Part shown: positions 32,458-44,838 of the stretch, piece after piece
How the letters are laid out: each line of letters begins with the position of its first letter
How positions within the stretch are numbered: position 1 is the first letter of the stretch
Program-made: the position numbers and the translations under genes
Notes under the pieces: generated by a model
Told to the model about the DNA's origin: nothing
The model's database searches: none
What the model saw: only the letters and a program-made list of their open reading frames with translations
Assembly: GCA_025765615.1 (NCBI GenBank)
Contig: JAIVFJ010000034.1
Span: 186,001 to 250,000 of the forward strand
DNA from: Zopfochytrium polystomum
Lineage: Eukaryota > Chytridiomycota > Chytridiomycetes > Chytridiales > Chytridiaceae
DNA length: 64,000 nt
Direction: 5' to 3'

Positions 32458-32961
32458 GACCGACACAGGAGATTGGATAGCAGTGGCTCGGGAGTTTCGT
32501 GCTGATCAGGTGAGGTCCATATTCTTTTGCCTTGCAGTATTGGTGATGTCCTCCTGACCACGCCCAATGCCGGAAATAGAGGAGAGGCGGTGCGGAAACT
32601 TGCTGAAGCAGATTCCGGCCCTTGCAGCTTCCCCCCTCTCCACCTTCCCCTTCCCTCCCCAGCTGGTCACCCGCGCCTCCGCTCTCCTGTTCCATTTCAC
32701 CATCCCTCCCTCCCTCCCTCGTCCACATCTCTCCACTCAACCGTCAATAAACAAAATAGCCACCCATCACATCGTACTGAGCACAGCCCGAATTTTAGTC
32801 AACTGAAAGTCGCTCCAGAGACACAAGTCGGGCACTCGCGCACTAGCACTCTCCCTTCACTTTTTACTGCAATGTCACTGCGGAAACGCACTCGCTCTTG
32901 AAAGTGCAAGTTTTGTTTGGGAAAAGAAGAGAAGAAGAGGAAAAAAAGAAAATCGAAATAG

Positions 32962-32968
32962 TATAAAT
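32962..32968 (+). promoter_or_regulatory. TATA-like box of GTPase gene 2
   Basis: TATAAAT 149 bp upstream of the ATG, in the same ATAGTATAAATGAAAC context as copies 1 and 3. Confidence 0.6.
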
Positions 32969-33116
32969 GAAACTGAAAGCCAGTGGTTGCAGTTCCGTCA
33001 AAAAGTTAAGGACAAACCAGTAAGCGCCCCAACAAAGCCCATCGATATAGAGACCTTAATCACTTTTATCAGCCAAAAGAGTCTCCAAGCAACGCGATCA
33101 AGAAGCATAATCCACG

Positions 33117-34700
33117 ATGGCTGAGAAGACCTGTTCGTTCGACAGCTGTCTAAACAAGTTCAGAGCCACCCTCGGTATCTGCACCATAGTCGTTGCGGGT
33201 GAATCCGGGATGGGAAAATCCACTCTGGTCAACAACGTTTTTGGCATAGACATTGCAAAGGCCGCTGCAGGCCGGCCTGTCAGCACAAAAGTCACTCTGT
33301 ATAAGGACGACTACGTGGGAATCGTGGACACTGTCGGCTTTATTCGCGGCAAAGACCCAAGGGCGCAAAATTTCGACGGGGATCTCTTGCTGAAGCTTGT
33401 TGATCCGAAGCAGCGCGCTCTGCAGGAAATTTACGATAAGAATGGCAAACTCGTCAAGGGTGGTGTTCAGGTTGATTGTGTGTGGTACTTTGTCGAGCGA
33501 CTCCAGCCAGACGATGAGCGAGTTTTGAAGGTTGGTTGCCACCCTGTGACGTCTAAGCCTATGGTTTTGGCTAAAATATGTCTCCGAATCCCCAGGAGTT
33601 GGCCTCTATGAAGGTTCCGTTCTTGGTGATTATTGCAAAATGCGATAACAAGACTTTGCAAGAAATTTCCGACATTCGCGGAGCCGTAGACAACAGGATG
33701 GCCGCTTATGGAGTCGAGTCGAGTATTTACGGAATCGTGGAAATGCGTCGAAACAAACCTGGTCCGGAAAAATGCGGTGAATGCCACTCTGCAACAGAAC
33801 TGCGTCAGCTCCATCCTTCACGGAAGCGAAATGGCTGGTTCTGCTCCAATCTAGATTGCTTCATGTACTCGTCCTGCGCCATGGTCGAGGACACAGACTC
33901 CCTTCAACAAGCTTTGAAGAGTCTCAACGAGAGCGTGGAAAGACTACTCTCGCAAAATGTAAGCCAAACAAAGTGACATTGCGATGTTAGCGACTCTAAT
34001 ATCACTGATTTTTCTGTAAGGAGGAGACCTTGAAACGCTACGAGAAGGCCCAATTCGTTTCTTTGGAATCAAAGATGACACAGGCGTCTGCCACAGTTGC
34101 AGTTGCAACGATCGCGGCGATGGCAATCGGCCTGAGTCCTATTCCCATTATGGACCTGCCGCTGCTCCTGACAGACCAAGCTGTAATGGTCGGAACCATA
34201 TTGACTATTTTCGGCATAGACTGGACGAACGGCGACACCACACAGCTCATGCTTAAGTTTGTTGCGGAGTTCGGCCTTGCAGAAGTTGGGATGGTGGGAT
34301 CCTCACTCCTCAAGCCAGTGCCTGTTTTCGGGTGGTTTGTCGCATCTGCTTTCCACGGGGCAGTTGCGGGCTCCACGACTCTCGTTATGGGAATCGTGGT
34401 AACGTTGCATTGCTGGACCACTCTCAAATCAAGGATGGAGGCTATAGGAAGAGGAGAGAACCGAGAGCGCCCTCGCTTGGAAGTAACCAAATCGCAAGTG
34501 CAGGATACCGTGGGCAGGGTAAACGAGTTGGTGAAGTCCAAAATCCAGGCCCTCATGAAGTTCGGTTCCAAAGACTCTTGGAAAGAAGAAGTCGACCAAT
34601 TTGTGCGAGTAAGTTTAGAACGAGACGTGCTGATTTTGCTTTCGTTGACGAAATTTCCATATCGCAGGATACTGTGAAAAACAATGCCGCATCAACTTGA
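33117..34700 (+). CDS. P-loop GTPase with cysteine cluster and DUF697-like membrane domain, copy 2
   Basis: Exons 33117-33530, 33596-33958, 34021-34608 and 34668-34700 give 465 residues, the same length and intron phases as copy 1. GESGMGKST, DTVGF, IIAKCD and all five cluster cysteines (CGEC, CSNLDC, SSC) are kept. The membrane part starts QASATVAVATIAAMAIG with SPIPIMDLPLLLTDQ. Differences from copy 1 concentrate at the N-terminus (TCSFDSCLNKF) and in the membrane segments. From the end of exon 1 through intron 1 and most of exon 2 the DNA is identical to copy 1. Fully open, so probably functional. Confidence 0.88.
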
Positions 34701-34794
34701 AGCTACCGGAAACACTTGTTTCCAATCTGCTCCGTTTCTACTATCAACACTTCATCAATAAATTTCGTACCAACGACACAGTTGCTAGTTTAAT

Positions 34795-35016
34795 ATGAAG
34801 AGGTTGGGAACAACGCGTCATTTCATCCTCCAAAGGGAACAAGCGTCAGGAGGCGGCGACCTTCAAAAAGAGGTTGATGTGCTAAACAAAGTATGCGGTA
34901 AGAAGCACGCAAGGTTCAAAGATGTGCAGCCCAGTTTTGGTGGCACAGGCCGCCTGAAAGCCAGAGTCGATGAAATGAAAGGGCTTGAGCGCTCCCGAAA
35001 TGAGTTTACCCATTGA
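34795..35016 (+). other. Conserved downstream segment of GTPase unit 2
   Basis: Open frame with KEVDVLNKVCGKKHARF and QPSFGGTGRL, homologous to 25190-25450. In this copy it runs as one 73-codon ORF from an ATG. Heptad-like spacing at the start suggests a short coiled coil. Could be a small gene or a detached exon. Confidence 0.4.
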
Positions 35017-35255
35017 TGTTGAGTGAGAGAAATTGTTTGGAGGTGCTGTCTTAAAGGGACATCTCGAGGATGTGTCGTGGATGGTCCCCCGTGTTGCTTT
35101 ACCATGGCAGCAGTAAATCCACCGCCTGCGGGCAAGTTGTCATCTTCGCTGTTTCTGCATCGTTGGAAAAGATGGAAATGTCATTATTGGCCGCACTAAC
35201 CGACTAGGGAGAGAGGTCGTCGTCAAATGGACGCAGCGGAACCGAGTGTTCAAAG

Positions 35256-35360
35256 TCGTTGCCGTCCACCCTGTACCATGTGGCCGACTTCACCGCCCTC
35301 GGCCCCCGGCTTCGCGTTCTGGAAGTGGACGCTGATATTCATAAAACATCTCAGTGTCAT
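35256..35360 (+). pseudogene. Leucine-rich (LRR-like) relic
   Basis: A short frame reads SLPSTLYHVADFTALGPR followed by LRVLEVDAD, an LRR-like pattern, before a stop. Nothing intact surrounds it. Weak evidence, comparable to the relic at 8608-8751. Confidence 0.25.
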
Positions 35361-37369
35361 GGCTGAGGCGTGGATCCTAGGCCTGTTCAGAAGTGCGGAA
35401 GGCGGCGTGAGCGAAGCGTGGCGTGCACCGTGGCAACTTCCGGGCTGCCCCCTTCCTTGACTCGTTTCCAGCGTTCCTTCGCATCGTGAAAGCCCCGGCT
35501 CTTCGGACTCGTTCTACTGGTCGATTGTGATTGGGGATGCCGTCGGCCATGCCAAAGAGCCACTCACATTGCACGCGAAAACGACGAACAGAATGGACCC
35601 AACAGAGCCACCTACCCAACCACCCCCGGAGTCTTCCACGGCGCCTCGGAAACACCTTTTCATATCGCGCAAGTCCTGATCCTAATCGTCATTACGCGCA
35701 AGGCGCGTCTGGTGAAACCCGTTCTTTCTCACCGGGCTCTGCTGGATCTTTTGGCTGGTGGATCTCATCGTCGATTGTGATTGCGGATGCCGGTGGCCAA
35801 TGCCGCCCGGATGCCTTCGGGCTCGGGCGACCCGATATAGCAGAACTCGGGTCGCGAAGATGGACTCCATCTGGTTTGTAGCCTCCGCTTTCTTTCTGTT
35901 GCGACGCGTGTGCGCTTCTCTCTCGTTGTCGCTAGGACGCCCACCTCCGCCAGTATGCATTGTCTGGCAGCCCCTGCCGATTACGGACACGGCAGACGGA
36001 CATAAGCTCGATCTAGATCTCCAGCCGTGCCAAGCTGCCACTCCTTCACCACGAAAGCCTCACATCCAACGCGATCCAGTCTCCCCGTCGTGAGTGAGAG
36101 CCAGAAGCTGGTATTACGGCAATCCTGGCATTTACGTTCTTAGCTTAATGCATACAGAAGAGTTGTTAGACCTGGAGTATTCAACTGAGGCCGCTAGGAC
36201 CGGACCCCGGATGGTCGACCACGAAACGACCACGGCGCGAGCGACGAGCGACGCAGTCGCTTTGAACAAACCCGAAGAAACGTATCTGAAAGGTCTGAAA
36301 GATTGCTTACTTCCGAGCCAAAAGCTTCTTCACAATGCGGACGCAGGAGGTTCGCAGTCAACCCAGCCATGCAAAGCATCGGAGGAAACGTTGCCCATCG
36401 AAAACAGACGGCAAGAATTGCCAGAAGCCGGAGATTCCGGCCCTCTATTTAGTTACTCAAGAGGCGTGGCGCAAAGCCACGCCAGTCAGAACGTGGTGCG
36501 GATCCGTGCGGACCGAAGAAGGAACGCCCACAGCTGCTCGTGCATAAGAAGAGGTTGACCGAATCATCGGCCAGCAAAGGCCCCGATTATGGTCACGAAG
36601 AGCAGGCCATCCCTCAAAAAACATGATCAGCGAAGCATTGAGGCGGGGCACCTTTACGCCACGCCCCACACCAAGGGAGATCACACGGCGTCTCTGCTTC
36701 GCAAAGTTGCGGCGGGAAGGGACTAAGGGACTCGCCAGGCTCTGCCCGGTTGCACGGTTTACACGGTGGAGTATTGATATCCTTCAGGGTCCGGTCTTCG
36801 TAGGTTTTTTTTTTTTTTTTGCAGCTTTTGTGCTCTTGCTTTATGGAAAGTCTCAACGCCAGGCTGTCGGGAAGGAAACAAAAGAAATGTTCGGGTCTGG
36901 GAACCAATCTGAGTGGATTTTTGTTTTCCACGTCGATCCGACGGCGGGGCTGGTGTCGTGTTGGTCTTGGTGGTCTCGGCTCTGTCTGGATCGGCTGGCT
37001 CGGCAGTCTTTTCCAAGAGAATTGGCGTTACACCTTCTTGATTGTGCGCCGGCAAGGTTACGACGCAAATAACACAAAAAATAGGGGGTGGGGGGGTTGG
37101 ATCAAGCCCGCGAAGACTCAACCCCCCACATTAAAAAGCAGCAGCCGTGCGATCAACGTCATTCGAGGTACCAAGTCTTTTATTCGACGATAAACATCAG
37201 ACCTGGGTCCAATCAAGAATACAATAAAATACAGGCGAGAGAAAAGGAAACGGAACGGCATTGGAAAACCGCCGAGAGAGAAGGAAAAGAAATAGGGACA
37301 AGGCACCATCCCGGAGGTCCATCATCTATCAACCCAACATCCAGTGGAGAGCTTCCATGGGAAAGGACC
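35361..37369. other. Gene-poor interval with remnants of the duplicated block
   Basis: No gene supported. 36085-36265 resembles 26720-26850. A T tract lies at about 36806-36821 and a G-rich stretch at about 37085-37100. Short open frames have no recognisable motifs. The last 170 bp are the 3' flank of the nucleolin-like gene. Confidence 0.4.
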
Positions 37370-38867
37370 TTAGAACCGCTGGCGGCCGCCACGACCGCTA
37401 CCACGACTGCCTCCGTCGCGGCCGCCGAACCCTCCATTGCCACCACGACCACCACCAAAACCACCGCGGCCACCACGGCCAGCGCCACCAAAGCCGCCGC
37501 CGCCGCCGCCGCTGCTGCGGTCGCGTGGGGACGAGAAGTCGAGACGGATGGTGCGGCCTCCAAAGTCGGCGCCATTCAGGGCCTCGAGGGCCGCCTTGGC
37601 ATCGCCGACGGACGCGAAGGTGACGTGCGCAAAGCCCTTTGGCCGTCCGCTCTCGCGGTCTGTAGGGATGCGGGTGGACACGACGGTGCCGTGCTCGCCA
37701 AAGAACTCGGCGAGAGCGTCCTCGGTGGCAGAGAAAGGCAGGTTTGCGACAAAGACGATCTCGGTCGGGCTCGACTTGCTGCGCTGCTCGACGCGGCCCA
37801 AGCCGCCTTCCGTCTTCGGACGGGGGGTGCTCGGGGTGGGGGCGGGGGCGGCGAAGTCGATGCGCACGTCGCGACCGTCGATCGTCTTGCTGCCGAGTTC
37901 GACTGCAGCCTTGGCGCCCTCCTTGGTGGCAAAGGTCACGTGGGCGAAGCCCTTCTTCCTTTGGGTCTTTCGGTCGACGTGGAGACGGACGGACGTGACT
38001 TCTCCGCAGTCGGCGAACTCGGCCGCGATGGAGTCCTCATCGGCGGACCACGGAAGGTTGCCGAGGAAAATGGTGGTGGCGGGCTCGGCGGCGTCGGACT
38101 TTGTTTTCTTGGCCGCGGACTGGGCCGCGGATTCGGCAGCGCGCTTCTTGGAGACGGGCTTCTCCTCCTCCTCCTCCTCCTCCTCCTCGTCTTCCTCGGC
38201 GTCCTCTTCGGCGACGTCTTCTTCCTCGGCGGCCTCTTCTTCCTCGTCGCCTTCCTCGGCGGCGCCTTCATCCTCGTCAGCCTCTTCTGTTCGGAAGGAA
38301 TGAAATGTGAGGAAGTCATGGAAATAGCACTGGATGGCATGATGATTACCTTGTGCGTCCTCCATCGAGTCCTCCTGCTCGGCGGACTCTTCGTCTTCTT
38401 CCGCCTCCACTTCTTCCTCGGCAGACTCTTCGTCTTCCTCTTCCTCCTTGGGCTCCGGCTCGACCACCTTCACAGGTTGCTAATGCATTGGCACGCAGAA
38501 GCATCGGGTCAGAACCAATCTCTATTTTGCGACCAGGGAACAAGGGCACGCGGGCGGCCCGTTAAACCAGCGAACCAGCGAACCAGCCAGCGACCACCGA
38601 AAAGCAGCACTCGAAAGAAGGTTCTTCCATCCTCATCATCATCATCAGCGCATCATCATCCAACCATCGCAGCATTGGGGGGGGACTCCTAACCTTCTTC
38701 GAGGCCTTTGCGGTCACAGCCTTCGTCGCAGCAGCAGTAACGGGGGCAACTGCAGCAGCAGCAGCAGCAGAAGCCTTCTTTGTGGGGACGACGGCCTTCT
38801 CGGCAGCCTTCTTTGCGGCGGGGGCTGCCTTGGCGGTCTTCATTGTGACGGCGGTGCTCTTGGCCAT
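37370..38867 (-). CDS. Nucleolin-like protein (Gar2/Nsr1 type)
   Basis: Nucleolar pre-rRNA processing factor. Exons 38867-38694, 38479-38350 and 38286-37370 give 406 residues. Order: Lys/Ala-rich N-terminus (residues 1-60), long Glu/Asp-rich acidic segments with SAEE-type CK2-like sites, nuclear signal (KPVSKKR), RRM1 with RNP2 IFLGNL and RNP1 KKGFAHVTF, RRM2 with RNP2 VFVANL and RNP1 PKGFAHVTF, and a C-terminal GAR tail rich in RGG/GGFGG. Two RRMs plus a GAR tail is the yeast/fission-yeast arrangement. The long antisense frame over this gene is a GC-composition artefact. It is divergently arranged with the HSF gene 1 kb away. Confidence 0.95.
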
Positions 38868-39885
38868 TGGGAGTGAGTGGGGGTGTTTGGAGGAGCGTCG
38901 CCGATCTATTTATTTTTGGTCCTTCGTTTTCTTTGTTTTTTTGCTTGTTTGAGCAGACTTGTCAGGTGAAGCCTTGCCCCACAATGTGTGTGTGTGTGTT
39001 GCGAAACTCCTGCAAGTAGAAGTACGAGTTGAGGAAGGACGCGAAACAAACAAGCAAGAATGGCCTTGTCAGCGGCAACATCCCCACTTCTTCTTCTTCG
39101 CACTTCTTGACTCTCCGTGCTTTGGGATGTGTGCCCGTGTTTCTCACGTGCCTCCAACAAGCAGCCAATCACCTATTCGCGATCGGCACAGTTGAGCACT
39201 TTCTGGACTTTTCCCCGGCGGAACATTCCCTTGTCTTCGCTTTTCATTTTTTGCAATTGTTTCGGCCGGTACTAAATCTGGAAGTTTCCTTTCTTGTGAA
39301 GACAGAGAGACAAAAGGCAAAGCGGGCTCACCCAGAGAAAAATAACAAAAGAGAATTGATCCTTGCAGCAACCAGAGCCGTCTCGTTAGGGCGGGCCGCG
39401 GAGCGACGACACAGGTGGCAGGATGGAGGGTCGGGGGCGATGGTGCGTACGAGGGAGTGGTCGAAGTCGAGGCACTAGCTGCCGAAGGGCGGGGCGGGGT
39501 GGCGGATGTGCGCGCGTGCGTTGGCGCTGTTTCGTTGCGTTTTCCGGCTGCGTCCTGTTGTTTACATTGTTCCGTTGAGAGCCGGCGGGGCGAAGCAAAC
39601 TCACTAAATGTAAGACGAAAAGAGAACATGCAGGAAGATAGAGAAGAGAGAGAAGAGAGATAGAGAGAGAGATGCCAGATACAAGTATGTTCGGTCATTT
39701 GCTCATTGGGACGCAGACAGACCAAGTGGAAAGACAACAAGAAGAGGCATTGAGAGAGAGAGACAGAGATTTTTTTTTTTCCCCGATCGTCGCTGTCAGG
39801 CCTATTCCGAGTCTAGTCTAGCCAACCCTGCTGCTGCTACGCACGCACGCACGCCCATCGCCTTCCTCGCCCAGTTATTAGTTAC
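38868..39885. promoter_or_regulatory. Divergent intergenic region (nucleolin / HSF)
   Basis: Contains a short (TG)n at about 38986-38999, GA-rich repeats (about 39640-39675 and 39750-39770), a T tract (39771-39780) and an ACGC repeat near the HSF start. No gene supported. It should hold both promoters. Confidence 0.5.
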
Positions 39886-42713
39886 ATGGACCCTAGTAGC
39901 AGCAGCAGCAGCGGCGGCCAAGCTGTCTTTTCCTCTGCCTCTGCCTCTGCCGGCGCCGCCTCTGCAACACCCTTGGCACACTCGTCATCGCCGCAGGCAC
40001 CGTCGTTCTCGTCGTACCTGGCCGCGTCCTTCTCCGCCACAATCAACGACAACTCAAAGAGGTTGGCCGAGCTGCAACAACAACAACAGCACCAGCAGCA
40101 GCAACAACAGCAACAGCAACAGCAGTTTCAGCTGCAGCAACAACAGAACACGGCGTTCAACGGCGGCGGTTTGGGCACGGCGTCGTTCTTGTCTGCTGGA
40201 TCGGCCGGCATCGGCGGCGTAGGGGGCGGAGACATTGTGCTGCTCGACTCTTCATCCCTGGACGGCCAGTCGGTCAACCCGTACGGCAATCAGAACGCCA
40301 ATATGTTCATGCTCCAGAGCAATCAGCAGACTATTCCTCACCACCAGACCATGCTCCAGCAGCAGCAGCAACAACAGCAGCAACAGCATCAACCGCAGCA
40401 ACAGCATCTCGCTCCACAACAGCACCAGCAATCTACGCAGATCTTCTCGAGCGATCCATCCTTTGGCACCCATCTCCAAACCGTCCAACCCACGCCCATG
40501 AGCGGCATCAGCACCAATACAGCTACTGCGAATGCGCCGTCCTCGATGGTCATGGGTCCGCCACCACTGAACCCCTCTCCCGCCAGCTCGTCTTCCTCTT
40601 CCTCCACGATCCACTCTGGGATGCTTGGACACCACGGTACCTTTGCAGCCTACAACTCATCTGCAAGCAGCCCTCTGTCGTTTGGACTGAGCCCTGCGCA
40701 GCCTCCGCCGCTCATGTCGCCTGCCAACGCCGCCTTCAGCCCGCAGGCGAGCCCAATGTCATCGCCGATGGCGAGTCCGAGAACGGGTCCGAACAGCTCG
40801 GTACACATCAGTCGCCGTTATGCATACTTTCGCCTAACCGTTACCGTGCTCCTTTTTTTTCTCCTTGTTGAATGCCATCCATCCACCTTGAAGCAGTTTG
40901 TCCACAAGCTCCATGGGATGGTGGTGGACAGCTCTTACCAGCATTTGATCAGCTGGAACTACTCTGGTACTTCGTTCATTGTCTGCAACGTGCTCGAGTT
41001 TTCGCGCGATGTCCTTCCAAAGCGTAAGCAATCGCTCGTTCCACTCCGCTTGATGCGCTCTTGCCATTTACGCTTGCGCGAACTCGCTGGTTAACCGTGG
41101 CAAAAAAAAATCGCAGATTTCAAGCATAACAATTTCTCCAGCTTCGTTCGCCAGCTCAATATGTACGGCTTTCACAAAGTGAACAAATCCCCGCGCGGGA
41201 GTCGCACCCTCGCGGAAAACCAAGTTTGGGAGTTTTCGCACCCAAAATTTCTTCGAGACAGCCCCGACCTGCTCGAAGACATTAAACGCCGGACGGTCGA
41301 AACAGAGGCCCAGCGACGAGAAAACAGCGACCTGTACGCGCAGATGCAGCTGATGCAGATGCAGCAGGCGGATCTGCTAAGGCAAATCACGAGCGTGCAC
41401 GACGGCATGCGGGAGCTGGCCCGCAAGCAGGCGATCCAGCAGCAGATGATGAAAAACGTTTTGGAGTTTATGAAGCAGAATCAGCAGCAAATGAGTTGAG
41501 TAAACATTTTTGTCTGACGTTGATTGGGCCGACGCGAAACGGGGATTGGAGAGTTACATGGCAGCGGGTCGGCTTTGTCATTCTAATTATTCTTGCATCG
41601 TCGTTTTTCACCCACCACCCTCCAGTGCTTCCCCCAGAGCTGAGCTTCGACTTTTACGAGCAGCAGCAAAATTCCCAAAGCACAGCTGGTGGGTCGCGAA
41701 CAGCCACTCGGAGCTCCCAGCAGTCAACCGTTGCCTCAACGTCCAGCGTCCCCTCGAATCCCCAGCAAGTAATGAACACCCAAATCATCCAACCTCCAGC
41801 ACAGCCGATTCAAACACAGCAACAGCAGCTGCAATCACAGATACCGCAACCGCTGCAGTCCCATCAGCAGCCGATGGCACAGAACCAGCAGCAGATGCAA
41901 ACACAGATGCAGACACAGATGCAAATGCAATCTCAGATGCAACAGCAATTCCAACAGCAACAACAACAGCAGCAGCAGTTCCAGCAACAGCAGCTGCAAC
42001 AACAACAGCAGCAACTTCAACAACAGCAGCAGCAGCAACAACTACAGCAGCAACAGCAACAGCAGCAGTTTCTCCAGCAGCAGCAACAGCAATTCCTCCA
42101 ACAACAAACCCAGCAAGCGTTTGCGCCGCAGCCACCGCAACAGCAGCAGCAACAGCAGCAGCAACAGCTGCACCAGCCGGTGCAGCAGTTCTCACAGCTC
42201 TCGTTCATGGACGGCACAACGTTCCAGCAACCGCAGCAACCCACCGTGTCAACCGCGGCCGCCTCCAACCCCTCGACGCAACCCCAATTCGACCCGTCGA
42301 CATTTTCCCTCGGCTTTACAGGCCAGCCCGCGGGCGGCGGCGGCGGTGCCCCCGTCGCCCCCACCGCGGGACCCACCCCCGCGTCGTTCGTCTTCCACCA
42401 GCCGTCCTTCCAATCCGCGACCTCGTCCGCGTCGTCGGCGTCCGCCGCGTCGTCCTCGTCATCGCCCTCGCCGGTGCCGCCGTCGACGGTGGCGTCCGCG
42501 GCACGCCGCACGTCAATGCTGCAGACCGCGACGGCGACGGGAGGAGGGTCGACGACGACGTCGGCCGACGCGCTCATGGCCGGCGTTGTCGGCGGCGACG
42601 CGGGCGGCGGAGCGGGTGGGAGCGGTGGTGGCGGGGGAGTGGCGGGCGCGCAGCAGCTGCTGGAGCTAGACTTGTTTGGAATGGGAGGCGCGAGAGGTGG
42701 GGGTGGGCAGTGA
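39886..42713 (+). CDS. Heat shock transcription factor (HSF-type)
   Basis: Sequence-specific activator binding nGAAn repeats. Exons 39886-40800, 40897-41023, 41117-41494 and 41638-42713 give 831 residues in consistent phase. The N-terminal 300 residues are Ser/Gln-rich with poly-Gln. The HSF DNA-binding domain spans exons 2 and 3: [41 protein letters not shown], then [12 protein letters not shown] with recognition-helix residues intact. A heptad region (about 41290-41480, [13 protein letters not shown] to [10 protein letters not shown]) would trimerise the protein. The C-terminal half is dominated by poly-Gln and then Ser/Gly/Ala-rich sequence, a typical activation region. It could also be a Skn7/Sfl-like HSF-fold factor, but no receiver domain is present. 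Confidence 0.95.
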
Positions 42714-43303
42714 TCGTTGGGCGTAGTTGTAGTGGTGGTGGCGGTGGTGGTGGTGGTGGTGGTGGTGGGGTGCGGTGGGGTTGGGGGGAGGGGGGCTCCG
42801 ATGCCTCGTTCGATGTTCTTTTTTTTTTTTTTTCGTGTGCACTTTGTTTTTTATTTTCTTTGTATTTTTCTTTGTTCACACGGCCGTGCAAACACTGCTT
42901 TGCGATGCGACAAATTGGGGGGGGGGCGAATGGGGAAAGAGATGGGTGGTTAATATCTGAAGAGATCTACGGAGCTCTACTGCACCGCAAGAGATGAGAC
43001 AATATGTCCCCCCCATCAGTCTTGTAATTCTCCAGTTGCCCAAATCGCCTGTTTGGTTTGCCCTCCCACCTCGCGGCCTTTCCTCTTGGATAGGACATAA
43101 AATGGCTTCAAGAGGTGCCCCCAATTTTTCAACCGGGATGTATTCGCTCCATCCCCGGTTGCCGGGGGAAGAATCTGCAACCCTTCAAAGTCTACGCGGG
43201 GTTTGGCACCCCACAAACAAAAAAAGAAATGGGATATCCCCACCCCCTCAATTCTAACCTCTTTAGCCTACAGAGATACTTCCTACCCACACCATCCACC
43301 CAC
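42714..43303. other. Convergent intergenic region
   Basis: Between the HSF stop and the stop of the minus-strand ART-like gene. Holds (GGT)n at about 42730-42770, a T tract and a G run (about 42916-42924). No gene supported. Confidence 0.5.
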
Positions 43304-44792
43304 CTACCACCCACCTACCCCTCGCTCATTTCGCCCCAACGCCTTGCCCTTCCCCTTCTTGGTTTCGCCGGCGCGGATGTTTGGTTTCACTCCTGCCGCC
43401 GCGGCTGGAGGTAACGTCTTTGCTTTTACCGCCGCGGGCGATGCCGTCTTGGCTTTCGCCGCGGGCGCCACCGTTTTTGCTTTTACAGCCGCTGGCGATG
43501 TGACCGTCTTTGCTTTCAGCGCCGGGGTTTGCTTCTTCACTGCTGCCGGACTCTTCTTCTTCTTCGCAACGGCCACCGCGGCAGCCCTCTGCGGAGTCTT
43601 TTTGTTGTTGTTGCTGCCGCTCGTCTGCTTCTTCGGTGGCGGCGGCGTCGTCTTTTTGCTCGCTGGTCTCGACGGCTTCGCCCCACGTGCGCCACCACCA
43701 CCACCGCGAACAACAGAAGAGCTGTTTGCTGCCGCCTTGAGCGGCGACGTCCGCGGCTTCCGGGCTGACGACCGCGTGGCGCCGCGGACAAGCGATTTTG
43801 CCGTCGATCCGCGGGCGGCTCGAGTGGGCCTCGCCTTGCCGCCGCCGCTGCTCTTTGCACCCTTGGCGGCCTTGCCGGCCTTGACGGCCTTGAGCTTGGT
43901 GGCGTGCGCGCCATCGCCCGAGCCCTTTGCGGCCGCGACGGTGCTTTTTGTGACGGAGCCGACGGCGGAGGAGGTTCTTTTGTTGGCTTTTGCGGCGGCG
44001 AGGGTCGCCTTGTATGTGTGTGTGTGTGTGTGTCGCATGACAGTGTTTACAAATGATGTGAGCTTTCCAGCCCCGCACCGTCACGCCAGCGTGCTATAAA
44101 CATGGCACACACACAAGCAACAAACCTTGACATCCAACGTGCCGTCCGCATTCATCATCTTATTAGCAAACAGCGCCTTCACGTTCCCCGCGACTCTTTT
44201 CGCGCTGTTGCGTTTGCACTCTGCGCTGCCCTTTACAGCGCGGCGGGAGAGGCCGCCGCCACCGCGGCGGGCGAGGGAGAGCGGCTCGCATGCGTCGGCG
44301 GGGATCTCTTTGTGCACGAGGACCTCTTTGTCGCTGGCGCTGTAGTCGTGGGCGGTGTCGACGATGCGCAGGTGCTGGTGGGCGGGGGTGCCCTTGGCAA
44401 CTGCCATGGCGGCCGGGGTGGGCCGCTCGCCGAGGTGCTCGCGCCGGCCGTCGGGCGTCGTGAGGTCCGCGATGGTGCCGGGGGGTAGCTTGTTGCGGTC
44501 GATCTGCGGGGTGTGTGGGCAGGGACGCGGGGTTTTTAATTATTTCCTTTTTTTGGGAAGGGCGTTGATGCGCGACCCGGCCACACCTTTCAGCACACTA
44601 CCTTCACGACGCCGCCGCCCTGGCCCAGCTCGTTTTGCGCGAGGTTGTAGCCCATGGACGTCTGCACGCTCTTTGACGTCGAGATCCAGTTGGACTTTGC
44701 CTGGCTGCTGCCCGCGACGTGGCACGCCTTGCACGCCGGCGCGCCGCCGTTGGGGCAGCCTTTTGTACTCGCTGCGTGAGACAGGGAAAGAG

Positions 44793-44838
<46 letters not shown>

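Larger units (their letters stand above)
26924..32475 (-). mobile_element. DIRS-type tyrosine-recombinase retrotransposon, apparently full length
   Basis: 5552-bp element transcribed on the minus strand, in the order inverted terminal repeat, Gag-like ORF, RT, RNase H and Dam-like region, overlapping tyrosine recombinase (YR), internal complementary region, inverted terminal repeat. The 99-bp terminal repeats (26976-27074 and 32359-32457) are perfect inverted copies. The outermost left 69 bp and right 31 bp are both complementary to one internal block (27358-27454), which therefore records the circle junction of the two ends. Both ends carry the trinucleotide TTG shared at that junction. No target duplication is seen, as expected for YR elements. 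Identical terminal repeats suggest recent activity, although a frame change and one altered YR residue may impair it. Confidence 0.95.
32797..35010 (+). repeat. GTPase segmental repeat, copy 2
   Basis: Direct copy of the 23070-25450 unit: shared promoter (GACACA.GTCGGGCACTC, purine run, TATAAAT at 32962-32968), gene and downstream segment. It starts about 320 bp beyond the DIRS right end. Weaker similarity to copy 1 flanks resumes near 36085-36265. Confidence 0.9.

Noticed and set aside
37088..38692. 534-codon plus-strand ORF
   Set aside because: Antisense shadow of the nucleolin-like gene; the minus strand has two clear RRMs and a GAR tail with matching splice sites.
41510..42997. 495-codon plus-strand ORF rich in Ala/Thr
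   Set aside because: Alternative frame of the poly-Gln part of the HSF gene (CAG/CAA read as ACA/GCA).
43326..44084. 252-codon minus-strand ORF overlapping the last ART-gene exon
   Set aside because: Shadow frame; the in-phase exon encodes the Lys/Ala/Pro tail and joins correctly to exon 4.
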